Positions 19,274 through 27,913 are shown, counted from the stretch's first letter. The stretch: DNA of 64,000 nucleotides from Hymenobacter volaticus (GCF_022921055.1 NZ_CP095061.1:2519501-2583500); one strand, 5' to 3'. The notes: generated from the letters alone by a model not told the origin. Numbers and translations are program-made.

Positions 19274-19987
19274 TTAGATGCTGTCCAGGAGAGCGGCCAG
19301 CTCGGCGGGCTTCGCAAAATGCGGGCTATGGCCGCAGTCTAGGGCGGCAATATCGGCCACGGTGCCATCGGCGAGCAGCATCTGCCGTTGCAGATTGGTG
19401 CTAATGCCGACGTCGTGTAGGGTTTCGATGTAGCATTTCAAAACCCGCCCGAAGTTGCCCTCGGTTAGCGTCACCTTGTCCTGGAACGGAGTTAGCGCCT
19501 CGGGGCGGTGCCGCGCTACAACTAGTTGCTGAACAGCCGGCGAGCAATCTGCCGCAAAAATGGGCACGATAGCGGCCGGCTGAATGGTGGCCGTCCGCTG
19601 GTCGGCCGATAGCACCAGGTTGGCTAGCATTAGGCTATCGGGGTCGGGAAAGTCGAAGGCGCTTTGGTTGTTGCGGGGCAGGTAGGCGCATAGGTACACC
19701 AACCGCGCGATTTTGGCGGGAAGGTACTCGGCCACTTGCGAAATAATCATGCCCGCCATGCTGTGACCAACCAGCACCACCCGCCCCGTTTCGGCCGCTA
19801 CGTGCTCGATGGTAGCGGCCACATAGCGTTCAAGCGTTAGCTCAGCCAGCGGGGGCGGCTCGCCTTCGTGCCCCGGCAGGTTGAACGTCACGACCCGGTG
19901 CCCTAGGTGCTCTAGCTGCGGCCGCAACAAGTCCCAAGCGTATTCACCCGACCAGGCCCCGTGTACGAGCACAAATGTTTTTTTCAT
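19274..19987 (-). CDS. Alpha/beta hydrolase
   Basis: 237 residues: LVHGAWSGEYAW oxyanion region (7-18), VGHSMAG nucleophile elbow with Ser76, and C-terminal catalytic His in DCGHSPHFAKP. The pattern matches the EstC/salicylate-esterase-like branch (MenH-type) of alpha/beta hydrolases. It is followed upstream on the same strand by a ~100-residue conserved small protein (19-base gap) and the TrxR-like gene, so the three may form one transcript reading leftwards. The substrate is not evident. Confidence 0.88.
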   Translation of the reverse strand: MKKTFVLVHGAWSGEYAWDLLRPQLEHLGHRVVTFNLPGHEGEPPPLAELTLERYVAATIEHVAAETGRVVLVGHSMAGMIISQVAEYLPAKIARLVYLCAYLPRNNQSAFDFPDPDSLMLANLVLSADQRTATIQPAAIVPIFAADCSPAVQQLVVARHRPEALTPFQDKVTLTEGNFGRVLKCYIETLHDVGISTNLQRQMLLADGTVADIAALDCGHSPHFAKPAELAALLDSI

Positions 19988-20006
19988 GCGGAAACTTCAG
20001 AGGTAG

Positions 20007-20312
20007 TTACAAGGCGTCGAGCTGCTGAATAAACTCGGCGGCCTGCGTTTCCACGTAGGGGCCGTACGCGGCTACCAGCAGGCCTTTGTTGGCGGGGTTT
20101 TTCTTGGATTGCAGTGCGTAAAGCACCATGTTATCGTCGGGGTCGGACGCACCTTCGAAGCGGTACACCTCCTGAACAGCGAGCTCATGGGGACTTAGCA
20201 TTTCGGGGAGCTGCTGGCATTGGGCTACTCCGTCAATCAGGTTGTAATCGAGCACGTAGTCCCGCTGGCGCAGGTCCGCTATGGCTTCGGTGAGCGTATC
20301 GTAGGTGTTCAT
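20007..20312 (-). CDS. Small conserved Bacteroidota protein (often labelled phosphoribosylpyrophosphate synthetase)
   Basis: 101 residues starting MNTYDTLTEAIADLRQRDY, with a conserved core EVYRFEGASDPDDNMVLYAL and ending near AYGPYVE...FIQQLDAL. This short family is common in Bacteroidota and is frequently given the name of PRPP synthetase, but it is far too short and lacks the PRPP-binding motif, so that function is unsupported. The ATG at 20310-20312 gives the family's usual N-terminus. It sits between a hydrolase and a flavoprotein reductase on the same strand, suggesting a shared transcript. Confidence 0.8.
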   Translation of the reverse strand: MNTYDTLTEAIADLRQRDYVLDYNLIDGVAQCQQLPEMLSPHELAVQEVYRFEGASDPDDNMVLYALQSKKNPANKGLLVAAYGPYVETQAAEFIQQLDAL

Positions 20313-20356
20313 GGGCTGGAATTGTTGTGAGGAAAGGAGCCGAGAGCAGCCAGTGT

Positions 20357-21616
20357 TTAGCTGTTTGTTTTGTCTAGCTCCGCCAGGTATTTGTGCACCA
20401 GCGTTACGGCCATGGCCCCTTCGCCCACCGCCGAAGCAACCCGCTTGACGGAATTCAGGCGCACATCGCCGGCCGCAAACGAGCCGGGTACGCTGGTTTC
20501 GAGGTGATAGGGCGGACGCGCCAGGGGCCAACATTTGGGGAAGCCAGCGCGGCCTACAAGGTCGTTGCCCGTAATCAGGTAACCGTTAGGGTCCCGAATG
20601 ATGTTGGTTTCGCTGGCCCAAAGGGTGTTGGGCTTGCCGCCGATGCATATAAAGAGCTTGCTCGTATCGTGCCAGGTGGCAGTGCCGTTCAGGGAGTTTA
20701 CCACCTTAATCCCCTGTAACACCTCATCGCCGGCCAGTTCCTGCACGGTCGAGTTGTACAAGATTTCAATGTTGGGAATGGTGGTCACGCGCTTGACGAG
20801 GTAGTCGGAGAGAGTAGCCGCCAAGTTGCCTTTGCGCACAACTAAGTACACGCGCCGGGCAAAGCCCGCAAAATAGGAAGCAGCCTGGCCCGCTGAATTG
20901 CCGCCGCCCACCACGAATACGTCCTTGCCGCGGCAGAAAATTGCCTCGCCAGCTCCCGCGCCGTAGTATACCCCCTTATTGAAAAAGCGGGCTTCGTTCT
21001 TTAGGTTAAGCTTTTCGTATTCCACCCCCGTTGCGCAAATGTTGGCGCGGGCCACCAACTGGTCGCCGCTGGCTAAATCGACGTGAATGTGGTGGTCGTA
21101 AAACGTACCCTTAATGCCTTCGCGCAGCAGCAGAATTTCCACTCCAAACTTAAGGGCCTGCTGGCGGGCGCGTTCGGCTAGCGTAGCCCCGGCAATGCCC
21201 TCCGGAAAACCCATGTAATTTTCGATCAAGGAACTAGTGCCCGCCTGTCCGCCCACGGCTTCGCGCTCGATAAGCACGGTGCGGAGCCCTTCGGAAGCGG
21301 CGTACACCGCGGCACTCAGGCCCGCCGGCCCGGCCCCGTATATCGACAAGTCGTATTCTTGGTAGCTAGGTTTGCTGATCCAGCCCAATTCCTGGGCCAC
21401 TTCCGCTACTGTAGGGTTCACGACAAGCTTGCCGCCCGGAAATTCCACAACTGAACGCACACTGCCCTTTGCCTGCGCCTCAACTAAGCTAGTGGGCAAG
21501 TTTGGCGTCGCGCCAAGGTCAATCCAATCGTACTCCACCACGCTCCGTTGCAGGAAATCCCGCAAAGGGTAAAGCTCCGGAGAATCGGGGGTGCCAAAAA
21601 GCGTTAGTTTTTTCAT
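20357..21616 (-). CDS. Thioredoxin-reductase-like FAD oxidoreductase lacking the redox CxxC
   Basis: 419 residues. An N-terminal glutaredoxin-like domain (KLTLFGTPDSPELYPLRDFL; the usual Cys pair is PDSP) is followed by a TrxR-fold: FAD motif GAGPAGLS (94-101), GGQAGTSSLIENYMGFP, NADPH motif VGGGNSAGQAA (about 236-246) and FAAGDVRLNSVKR. In thioredoxin reductase the CATC pair precedes the NADPH motif; here the aligned positions read GAGA (219-222), so neither domain can do dithiol exchange. It is therefore an NAD(P)H:acceptor reductase of unknown acceptor. The ATG at 21614-21616 starts the Grx-like fold. Confidence 0.88.
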   Translation of the reverse strand: MKKLTLFGTPDSPELYPLRDFLQRSVVEYDWIDLGATPNLPTSLVEAQAKGSVRSVVEFPGGKLVVNPTVAEVAQELGWISKPSYQEYDLSIYGAGPAGLSAAVYAASEGLRTVLIEREAVGGQAGTSSLIENYMGFPEGIAGATLAERARQQALKFGVEILLLREGIKGTFYDHHIHVDLASGDQLVARANICATGVEYEKLNLKNEARFFNKGVYYGAGAGEAIFCRGKDVFVVGGGNSAGQAASYFAGFARRVYLVVRKGNLAATLSDYLVKRVTTIPNIEILYNSTVQELAGDEVLQGIKVVNSLNGTATWHDTSKLFICIGGKPNTLWASETNIIRDPNGYLITGNDLVGRAGFPKCWPLARPPYHLETSVPGSFAAGDVRLNSVKRVASAVGEGAMAVTLVHKYLAELDKTNS

Positions 21617-21691
21617 GCTGCCAGCAAAACGGAGTTGAAAGCGGAAGTACACTCGACGCGGGAAGACCTGAATTAAGCCGTGGCCACCAGC

Positions 21692-22759
21692 CTAAAAAGC
21701 GCGGGTATAGGGCACTGGCACGGGCGTTTTGGTGTGTAGCGCAGCGGCAGCCCGGAGCGGGAAGTACGGGTCGCGCAGTAGCTCCCGGGCCAGCACCACC
21801 AAGTCGGCTTGGCCGCTGGCAATGATGGTATTAGCTTGCTCGGGCGTAGTTATGAGCCCCACGGCTCCGGTCAGGACGCCGGTAGCGGCCCTGATTTTCT
21901 CGGCGTACGGCACTTGGTAGAGTGGCACCACTTTACTTCGGTCGGGCGCCCCGAACCCGCCGGCCGAGGCCGTAACCACATCGACGCCGTGCTGCTGCAA
22001 CACGGCAGCCAAGCGCACCGAATCAGCTAGGTGCCAGGCCTGCGGCTCGTCGGAGAAGTCAACGGCGGAGAGGCGAACCAGCAGGGGCATCACGTCAGGG
22101 ATGACGGCCCGGATGGCTTGCACCGTTTCCACGAGCAACCGAATCCGGTTGTCGAAGCTGCCGCCGTACTCATCGGAGCGGTGGTTGGTTAGCTCCGAAT
22201 AAAACTGGTGAAACAAGTACCCGTGGCCGGCGTGCAACTCAATAGCATCGAAACCAGCCTGAACGGCGCGGATAGCCGCCTCCCGGAAGTCTCCAACTAA
22301 GGCCTGGATTTCTGCTACGGTCAGGGCCTGAGAAGTCTGGTGCGGGTCAAGGGAAACGGCGGAGGCGCTTTTGGTGATCCAGCCGCCTTCAGCCGGGGCA
22401 ATGTAGTGGAAGCCAGCAGCAGGATGCGCGTGGCTGCCCTTGCCGCCCGCGTGCCAGAGTTGCACTGCTATTTTGGCGCCCTGCGCCTGTACAAACTGCA
22501 CAACGGGTTGCCAGGCTGCAACTTGGGCTTCATTCCAGAGTCCGGTATCAAACAGCGTATTACGTCCCTCCGGGCTTACGGCAGTGGCCTCGGTAATCAC
22601 CAAACCCACGCCGCCCACGGCCCGGCTGCCCAAGTGCACCAGGTGCCAAGCCCCCACCAGCCCTTCCGGGCTGACGTACTGCTGCATGGGCGACATCACT
22701 AGGCGGTTTTTCAGGTGCAGACTGCGAATTTCTAAGGGCGAAAACAGGGGAGAGTCCAT
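21692..22759 (-). CDS. Old-yellow-enzyme family NADH:flavin oxidoreductase (YqjM/NamA-like)
   Basis: 355-residue FMN ene-reductase fold. It aligns well with YqjM: KNRLVMSPM (17-25), EATAVSPEGR, LHAGHGYLFHQF with the active-site His pair and TNHRSDEYGGS. YqjM's redox-tuning Cys26 is replaced: residues 26-28 read Gln-Gln-Tyr, keeping Tyr28. Such enzymes reduce activated alkenes, quinones and other electrophiles with NAD(P)H. It is oriented with the TrxR-like gene (75-base gap), and is divergent from the MhqD-like esterase across a 341-base region holding a long inverted repeat. Confidence 0.92.
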   Translation of the reverse strand: MDSPLFSPLEIRSLHLKNRLVMSPMQQYVSPEGLVGAWHLVHLGSRAVGGVGLVITEATAVSPEGRNTLFDTGLWNEAQVAAWQPVVQFVQAQGAKIAVQLWHAGGKGSHAHPAAGFHYIAPAEGGWITKSASAVSLDPHQTSQALTVAEIQALVGDFREAAIRAVQAGFDAIELHAGHGYLFHQFYSELTNHRSDEYGGSFDNRIRLLVETVQAIRAVIPDVMPLLVRLSAVDFSDEPQAWHLADSVRLAAVLQQHGVDVVTASAGGFGAPDRSKVVPLYQVPYAEKIRAATGVLTGAVGLITTPEQANTIIASGQADLVVLARELLRDPYFPLRAAAALHTKTPVPVPYTRAF

Positions 22760-22920
22760 GCTAGTACGTGCGGGTTGCTAAGCGTTAGCAACTGAGAGAA
22801 AATTTCGTGGCGGATAGCAGTCCGTTAGGAAGGGCGTACGACTTGCCGGGCGCTACCTGGGGCCAGCGCTGGCCGTTATAGGCAACTCAAAGGTCCCGGA
22901 GCTAGCGGCTTCACTCCATA

Positions 22921-23016
22921 GTCAAATCCTGCAATTCGAGGTATATATCCTAGATTCGGGCGCTGGCCGACTATCCGGTGCAGCCAGGATATGTACCTCG
23001 GATTGCAGGATTTGAC
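22921..23016. repeat. Long inverted repeat between divergent OYE and esterase genes
   Basis: 31-nt arms at 22921-22951 and 22986-23016 match as reverse complements with two mismatches, separated by 34 nt. It is the only notable feature of the 341-base gap 22760-23100. Being between divergently transcribed genes it is not a terminator; an operator, a MITE-like remnant or an extended RNA hairpin are possible. Confidence 0.75.
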
Positions 23017-23100
23017 CCTGTTGCTGGTCCGGCCCGGGTGCGTCCTTTGTTGTTTCATTGCAGTACGTTTCCTGCTTCACTATTTCTGGCCTTCGGTCTT

Positions 23101-23729
23101 ATGCATCAAGAACCCCTCCGTACCGCCGGCCTGGCGCTAGCCACCGCAACCAAAGCCCTGATTCTGCTTCACGGCCGGGGCGGTAGCGCCGCCGATATCC
23201 TCTCCTTGGCCTCCTACCTGCACGTGCCCGATTTCGCCTTGCTGGCCCCGCAAGCCACGCAGAACACCTGGTACCCGTACTCCTTTCTGGTGCCACCCAC
23301 CCAAAACGAGCCCTGGCTCTCCGACGCGCTGGCTGCCGTGGGCCGGGCCGTAGCGGCGGCCGAAGCACAGGGCATCACCCAAGAAAACATCTATTTCCTA
23401 GGCTTCTCGCAAGGCGCTTGCCTCACGCTGGAATACGTGGCCCGCCACGCGGCCCGCTACGGTGGCGTAGTTGCTTTCACGGGGGGGTGATAGGTGACCG
23501 GGTGTACCAAGACAACTACACCGGTAATTTCGAGGGCACGCCCATTTACATCGGTACCAGCGACCCGGACCCCCACGTGCCCGTCGAGCGAGTCCGCGCC
23601 TCCACGGCGCTGCTGACTACCCTAGGCGCCGCCGTTACGGAAAAGGTGTACCCTAACATGGGCCACACGATTTCGCAAGAAGAAATTGTCGCCGCCAACA
23701 CGCTGGTTTTCAAGAAGTCAGTGGGGTAG
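23101..23729 (+). CDS. Phospholipase/carboxylesterase family hydrolase, MhqD-like (frameshifted)
   Basis: Alpha/beta hydrolase of the carboxylesterase-2 family: ILLHGRGGSAADIL at the N-terminus, nucleophile elbow GFSQGAC, catalytic Asp in TSDPDPHVPVERV and His in NMGHTISQEE. As given, the frame stops at 23490 within a run of seven G (23481-23487); an eighth G restores VVAFTGGVIGDRVYQDNY and a 209-residue enzyme, normal for the family. In B. subtilis the relative MhqD pairs with the ring-cleavage dioxygenase MhqE in quinone/azo-compound resistance; here too a dioxygenase-like gene follows after 116 bases. Its exact substrate is unknown. Confidence 0.85.
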
Positions 23730-23845
23730 TGCTGCTACTGCCTGGCTTGCCGACACGGGCCGGTTGACCTGTTGTCTTTAGCGCACGACCTCAAGAGCTG
23801 CTGCGCATCTAGTCTTTCATTTACCTCTCGCTTTTCACTTTTCCT

Positions 23846-24780
23846 ATGGAATCTCGCATCTTAGGTCTGCACCACGTGACGGCCATTGCTGGCAACGCTC
23901 AGCGCAACTACGATTTCTACACCAAAGTGCTCGGGCTGCGCATGGTGAAAAAAACCGTCAACTTCGACGACCCTAGCACTTATCACTTCTACTTCGGCGA
24001 CGAAACCGGCTCGGCTGGCACCATCCTCACGTTCTTTCCCTGGACCAACATCACCTCGGGCCGCCGTGGCACCGGTCAGGCCACCGAAATCGGATACTCG
24101 GTGCCCGAAGGCAGCTTCGATTTCTGGATGAAGCGTTTCGACGCGCACGGCGTGACCTACAACAAGCCGAGCATGAAATTCGGGGAGCAGTACCTCACCT
24201 TCCTCGACCCCGACGGCCTCAAGCTAGAGCTTATCGTCTCGAAAACGCCTGACGCCCGCACCCCCTGGACCACGCCCGAAGTAGGCGCCGACGCCGCTAC
24301 CAAAGGTTTCCACACCGTCACCCTAACGCTGGCCAGCGTAGCCGCCACGGCCGATATCCTGACAGACGTGTTCGGGTATAAGTTGCTGGAGCAAAACGTG
24401 AACCGCTACCGCTACGTCACCGACACAGTACCAACCGCCGCCTATATCGACTTGGTGGAAGTGCCCGGCGAAGGCCGCAGCCTCACGGCGGGCGGCTCGG
24501 TTCACCACATTGCTTTCCGGGTGAAAGACGACGAAGCCGAACTTGCTATCCGCCAGAAGCTGATTGCGAAAGGCTTGCAGCCCACCCCCAAATCGACCGT
24601 GACTATTTCCATTCGGTGTACTTCCGCGAGCCAGGCGGGGTGCTGTTTGAAATTGCCACCGAAAACCCGGGCTTCACCGTGGACGAGCCATTGGCCGAGT
24701 TAGGTACGCATCTGATGTTGCCCAAACAGCACGAGCCCCGGCGCGCGCAGCTAGAAGCAACCCTGCCCCCAATCCGCTAG
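23846..24780 (+). CDS. Ring-cleaving dioxygenase / glyoxalase (VOC) family, MhqE/MhqO-like (frameshifted)
   Basis: Protein of tandem VOC modules: [35 protein letters not shown] at the N-terminus supplies the first metal His, and [12 protein letters not shown] starts the second half. This is the type-I extradiol (MhqA/MhqO/LinE-like) group, Fe(II)-dependent enzymes acting on hydroquinones. The run of five C at 24585-24589 seems one base short; adding C restores a second-half tail containing [13 protein letters not shown] and [11 protein letters not shown], ending at TAG 24778-24780 (311 residues). As given, it ends at 24703 with unrelated residues. It pairs with the preceding esterase as in mhqED. 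Confidence 0.87.
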
Positions 24781-25110
24781 CTCTTAGCTCGCCGGCTGGC
24801 CTCTTACCCCACCAGAAGACCTTTATTCTGTTAAGAATCTCTCGGCTCTTGGATGGTGTAGCCAGCAATGCGTATTGGAATATTCTAACTACTGCCCGGT
24901 CTCTACAAATATGCTAGAGGCCGGGCAGTAGTAGTTTAGGCTACCTAACAAAGTGCGTGTAAATAACCGTAATCGTTGTTTTGGTGGAAGGGGCATTGGC
25001 AATCTGTCGAGTAGGCAGCGGAAACCGTCGATTGTTGGAGACGAGCTACAAGGAGGAAGTGCAAGTTTGTACCAAGCAATCAACGTCTTGGTCTTCTACA
25101 CTTTCATCCC
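24781..25110. other. Intergenic stretch with one hairpin
   Basis: 330 bases without a supported gene. It contains the hairpin at 24889-24931; nothing else is recognisable. Confidence 0.5.
24889..24931 (+). terminator. Putative terminator hairpin after the VOC dioxygenase gene
   Basis: CTACTGCCCGGTCTCTA (24889-24905) and TAGAGGCCGGGCAGTAG (24915-24931) form a 17-bp stem with one mismatch and a 9-nt loop. Only a short T stretch follows, so termination is likely but not certain. Confidence 0.55.
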
Positions 25111-25835
25111 ATGGAACGCAAACACTTTCTTAAGAGCCTGTTCGTAAGCGCTATCTCAACGCCAGCGCTTCTCTCCGCCTGCGGCAAAGAATCGGAGGAG
25201 GTGACGCCTGCCACCGACACAACCGGGGGCACGACCGGCACGGGCATGTCGGGCAGTTGCTCGGTTTCGCCCACCGAAACCGAAGGGCCATTTCCCACCA
25301 AGGCGCCCGCTTCCTATGTGCGCAGCGACATCACAGATGGCAAAACCGGCCACAAGATGACGGCCAAAATTACCATCACCAACACCAACAACAACTGCGC
25401 GGGCTTGGCCGGCGCGTTGGTGGACATCTGGCACTGCGACGCCGAGGGCAACTATTCCGAGTACGGCGGCACGGGCATGCAAAGCACCAACCTCCAGAGC
25501 GTACACTTCCTACGCGGCCGCCAGACCACCAACGCCAACGGGCTGGTGACGTTTACCACCATCTTCCCCGGCTGGTACTCCGGCCGCGCCACCCACATCC
25601 ACGTGCACATCTACTCGGCCAGCGGCACCTCGCTGAAAGTAACGCAGATTGCCTTCCCGAAGGCACAGGCTCGGCCGTGGCCGCCGTCAATGGCTACGCC
25701 AAGGGTATGAGCGGCTACACCCTCAACGCCAACGACAACGTCTTCAGCGACGGCGTGACGCAAGAACTTGCCACCGTGACGGGCAGCACCACGGCTGGCT
25801 TCGAGCTAACTATTTCGCTCGGAGTGGCCGCTTAA
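25111..25835 (+). CDS. Intradiol ring-cleavage dioxygenase-like lipoprotein (frameshifted)
   Basis: The N-terminus MERKHFLKS plus a hydrophobic stretch ends in the lipobox ALLSAC (Cys24), followed by a Thr/Gly-rich linker, so the protein is exported and lipid-anchored. The catalytic domain has the intradiol signature: VDIWHCDAEGNYSEY with a candidate Fe ligand Tyr115, and FPGWYSGRATHIHVHI with Tyr156, His162 and His164. These are the Tyr2His2 Fe(III) ligands of protocatechuate/catechol dioxygenases. The C run at 25656-25658 appears one base short; restoring it joins FPEGTGSAVAAVNGYAKG to the tail (241 residues). Secreted members are known in bacteria and fungi; the substrate is unknown. Confidence 0.85.
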
Positions 25836-25912
25836 CGGCATCGTATTACATTCTTTATTTCCGTGTGCAAAGACGCGGCAGATGTTCCTGTGGCGTCTTC
25901 TTTACTTATGTT

Positions 25913-26425
25913 ATGGCCGAGCGAACCATCACCGTTAGCTACCGCAAAGTTATCGATGCCACTGTGACCCGTCCGTGGGACAAGCTGGTGTTCAACGACA
26001 CGTACGCTGAATTTCGTCTACAAGCGCAGTACTTCAACCAGCAGCGGCAATACCGCACGTTTGGCGAGTTGGTACAGCACGTACCGGGAGCGGAGAAGCT
26101 GCATTTTCTGGTCAGTGCCGCCGTGCGCGGGTATGTGCAGCAGCTAGGAGGTCTCGTGCCGGATGTGCTTAACAACCAAGGCCGCCACTTTCTGCCCTTC
26201 ACCAAGTTTCAGTTCGAGCTTATCAACTCTGACTTGCTCGACCAGTCCCGGCACCAGGTAGCCATCAATTTCTACTCCGAGCCGCTGCTCTGGCACGACA
26301 CGATTGCACCGTACTTGTTGGTTTCGGAAAAAGCCGCCTTGCCCGAGCCGACAGGTGAAATCCTTACCCACTTGTTTGAACTACAGCCTTTTGTTTCCAT
26401 TCACTCCTTGCGCCTCACAGAGTAA
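25913..26425 (+). CDS. Hypothetical protein
   Basis: 170 residues from ATG 25913, starting MAERTITVSYRKVIDATVTRPWDK. It is soluble-looking with no signal peptide, membrane helix or catalytic motif I recognise. A Tyr/Phe/Gln-rich middle (YFNQQRQYRTF) and a C-terminal acidic/Leu segment (ILTHLFELQPF) suggest a mixed alpha/beta domain. The codon pattern fits the neighbours and no competing frame is better. It follows the dioxygenase by 77 bases in the same direction and might belong to its transcript. Confidence 0.7.
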   Translation: MAERTITVSYRKVIDATVTRPWDKLVFNDTYAEFRLQAQYFNQQRQYRTFGELVQHVPGAEKLHFLVSAAVRGYVQQLGGLVPDVLNNQGRHFLPFTKFQFELINSDLLDQSRHQVAINFYSEPLLWHDTIAPYLLVSEKAALPEPTGEILTHLFELQPFVSIHSLRLTE

Positions 26426-26489
26426 GGCTAGGGGCATGCAGCATGGCGGAAACAAATTGCCAGTGAAATAATATACTGCGGTTTATGTG

Positions 26490-27452
26490 TCAGGCTCTTT
26501 CTTGCTTTGTCAGTTCCCGGACGGGCGTGAGCAAGAACTCGTGAATTCGCCAATCAAGCTGCTCGATTTGCCGGGCTGTGTCTTCTAGCTGCTGAGCGAG
26601 TTGGTCGCTAACTTCGGTAGGCACTACAAAGCCTTCGCCCAAGTAGATGTGACCTTCCTCACGCAACCGGAAAGTGAAGTCCTTTACCCACGGCTGCGCG
26701 GCCAGCGTTTCTCGCACCCGGTCTAGCAGCGGATCAGGCTTTTGGTCGTCCACGGTTTTCGGGGCTTGGTTCATCAAGTCGAACACGGCCTGCCGGAGGT
26801 TGGTGAAGCCGTCGCGCACAATATCGAAGGCAATAAAAATAGCGGCGGCTGCATCGGCCCACCACCAGCCCATACCGATACCGAGGATGCCCAATATGGC
26901 AGCCGACGCCGTCATCCAGTCGGCTTTGTTCATCTCGGCGTCGGTGTACAAGTTCTTTTCGTGCAGCTGCTTAGCTAGGGGGAGCTTTTCCTTACCCAAA
27001 TAAAGCGCCGGAAAAGTGCCCCACAACAGGGCCGCAATCATCAGGTAACCCAGCCAGATCTGGTGCCCAGCAATTACTACCGTACCAATCGTTGGGTGCT
27101 CGGCTTTGAGCAACGTGGTGGCCGAATCAAGCAACAGAAAGCCACCCACTGCAAACAAAGCCACCGAACTGCACAAATACGCAATGCTCACGGCCCGATG
27201 ATAGCCATAAGGGAAATCCTCGTTGGGAGACCGTAGGATCACACGCGTTGCGATATGGAAGGAAATGGCCGGGGTTAAGCTCAGGAGATCTTCAAACCAA
27301 GCCGTTTTCATGGCCTGCGACTGACCCATAGTCAGGTACATGAGGGCAGCCGTGCTGATCAGGTAAGCAATGGTGAGCCATTCTAGGCGTCTGGCCTGCC
27401 GAAACGCGGGAACAAGCTCGGGTGGGTATTCGAATCTGACTAGCTGTTTCAC
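26490..27452 (-). CDS. Cation diffusion facilitator (CDF) family transporter
   Basis: 320 residues with about six membrane segments (about residues 25-215) and a C-terminal cytoplasmic domain with a ferredoxin-like pattern (VKDFTFRLREEGHIYLGEGFVV), as in CDF metal/proton antiporters. The usual HxxxD zinc site of the fifth helix is not evident (NKADWMTASAAI), so the metal is uncertain. The start is GTG at 27450-27452, and it overlaps the stop of the upstream binding-protein gene by 4 bases (GTGA), implying translational coupling. That coupling of a CDF pump to a miniature periplasmic binding protein is unusual. Confidence 0.87.
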   Translation of the reverse strand: MKQLVRFEYPPELVPAFRQARRLEWLTIAYLISTAALMYLTMGQSQAMKTAWFEDLLSLTPAISFHIATRVILRSPNEDFPYGYHRAVSIAYLCSSVALFAVGGFLLLDSATTLLKAEHPTIGTVVIAGHQIWLGYLMIAALLWGTFPALYLGKEKLPLAKQLHEKNLYTDAEMNKADWMTASAAILGILGIGMGWWWADAAAAIFIAFDIVRDGFTNLRQAVFDLMNQAPKTVDDQKPDPLLDRVRETLAAQPWVKDFTFRLREEGHIYLGEGFVVPTEVSDQLAQQLEDTARQIEQLDWRIHEFLLTPVRELTKQERA

Positions 27453-27913
27453 GGTTGTACCGATGGGGGCAGGGTAGCTTCCTGCTGATGAAGAAACCGC
27501 TCCAAGGCCACGATAAAGGCATTTTCACCTTGGATAGAAGCCAGCACGTGCTTTTCCTTGCCTACTTCCTGATAAGGCCGGGTGAAGGCTACTTTCTCCT
27601 TCCAAGGATTTTGGTCGGTGAGGCCAGCTACCACTACGTGCACTTGCCGATGTTCCAGCGCTTCAAACAGATTTTGCTCGGTGTCGTTGCGCCACTGTAT
27701 TTGTGCCGGTAGCGTGCGCGCAAAGGCTTCCACAAGTGCCACTTCGGTGCCTGTAGGCCCGTTTGCTGTCTTTACCACCCACGGTGGGTTTGCCGAATAG
27801 CCAACTATCAGCGTGCCGTTGCGCACCTGATCCAGCGTGTGTTCCGGGTCCTTGGGAAAGCCGTTGCAGCCTATTAGTAACAGTGAAGTTGCTACTAACA
27901 GCCCCCGCAGCAT
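27449..27913 (-). CDS. Miniature substrate-binding lipoprotein (SBP_bac_3-like, one lobe)
   Basis: 154 residues. The signal peptide ends in lipobox LLIGC (Cys16). The body matches the first lobe of family-3 amino-acid-binding proteins: NGTLIVGYSANPPWV, GTEVALVEAFARTL, VHVVVAGLTDQNPWKEKVAFTRPY. It then jumps directly to a segment like the end of such proteins, QGENAFIVALERFL. The second lobe (about 90 residues) is absent with no frameshift visible. It cannot be a normal two-lobe clamshell; it could be a sensor or accessory. It overlaps the CDF start by 4 bases, so the two are coupled. Confidence 0.8.
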   Translation of the reverse strand: MLRGLLVATSLLLIGCNGFPKDPEHTLDQVRNGTLIVGYSANPPWVVKTANGPTGTEVALVEAFARTLPAQIQWRNDTEQNLFEALEHRQVHVVVAGLTDQNPWKEKVAFTRPYQEVGKEKHVLASIQGENAFIVALERFLHQQEATLPPSVQP

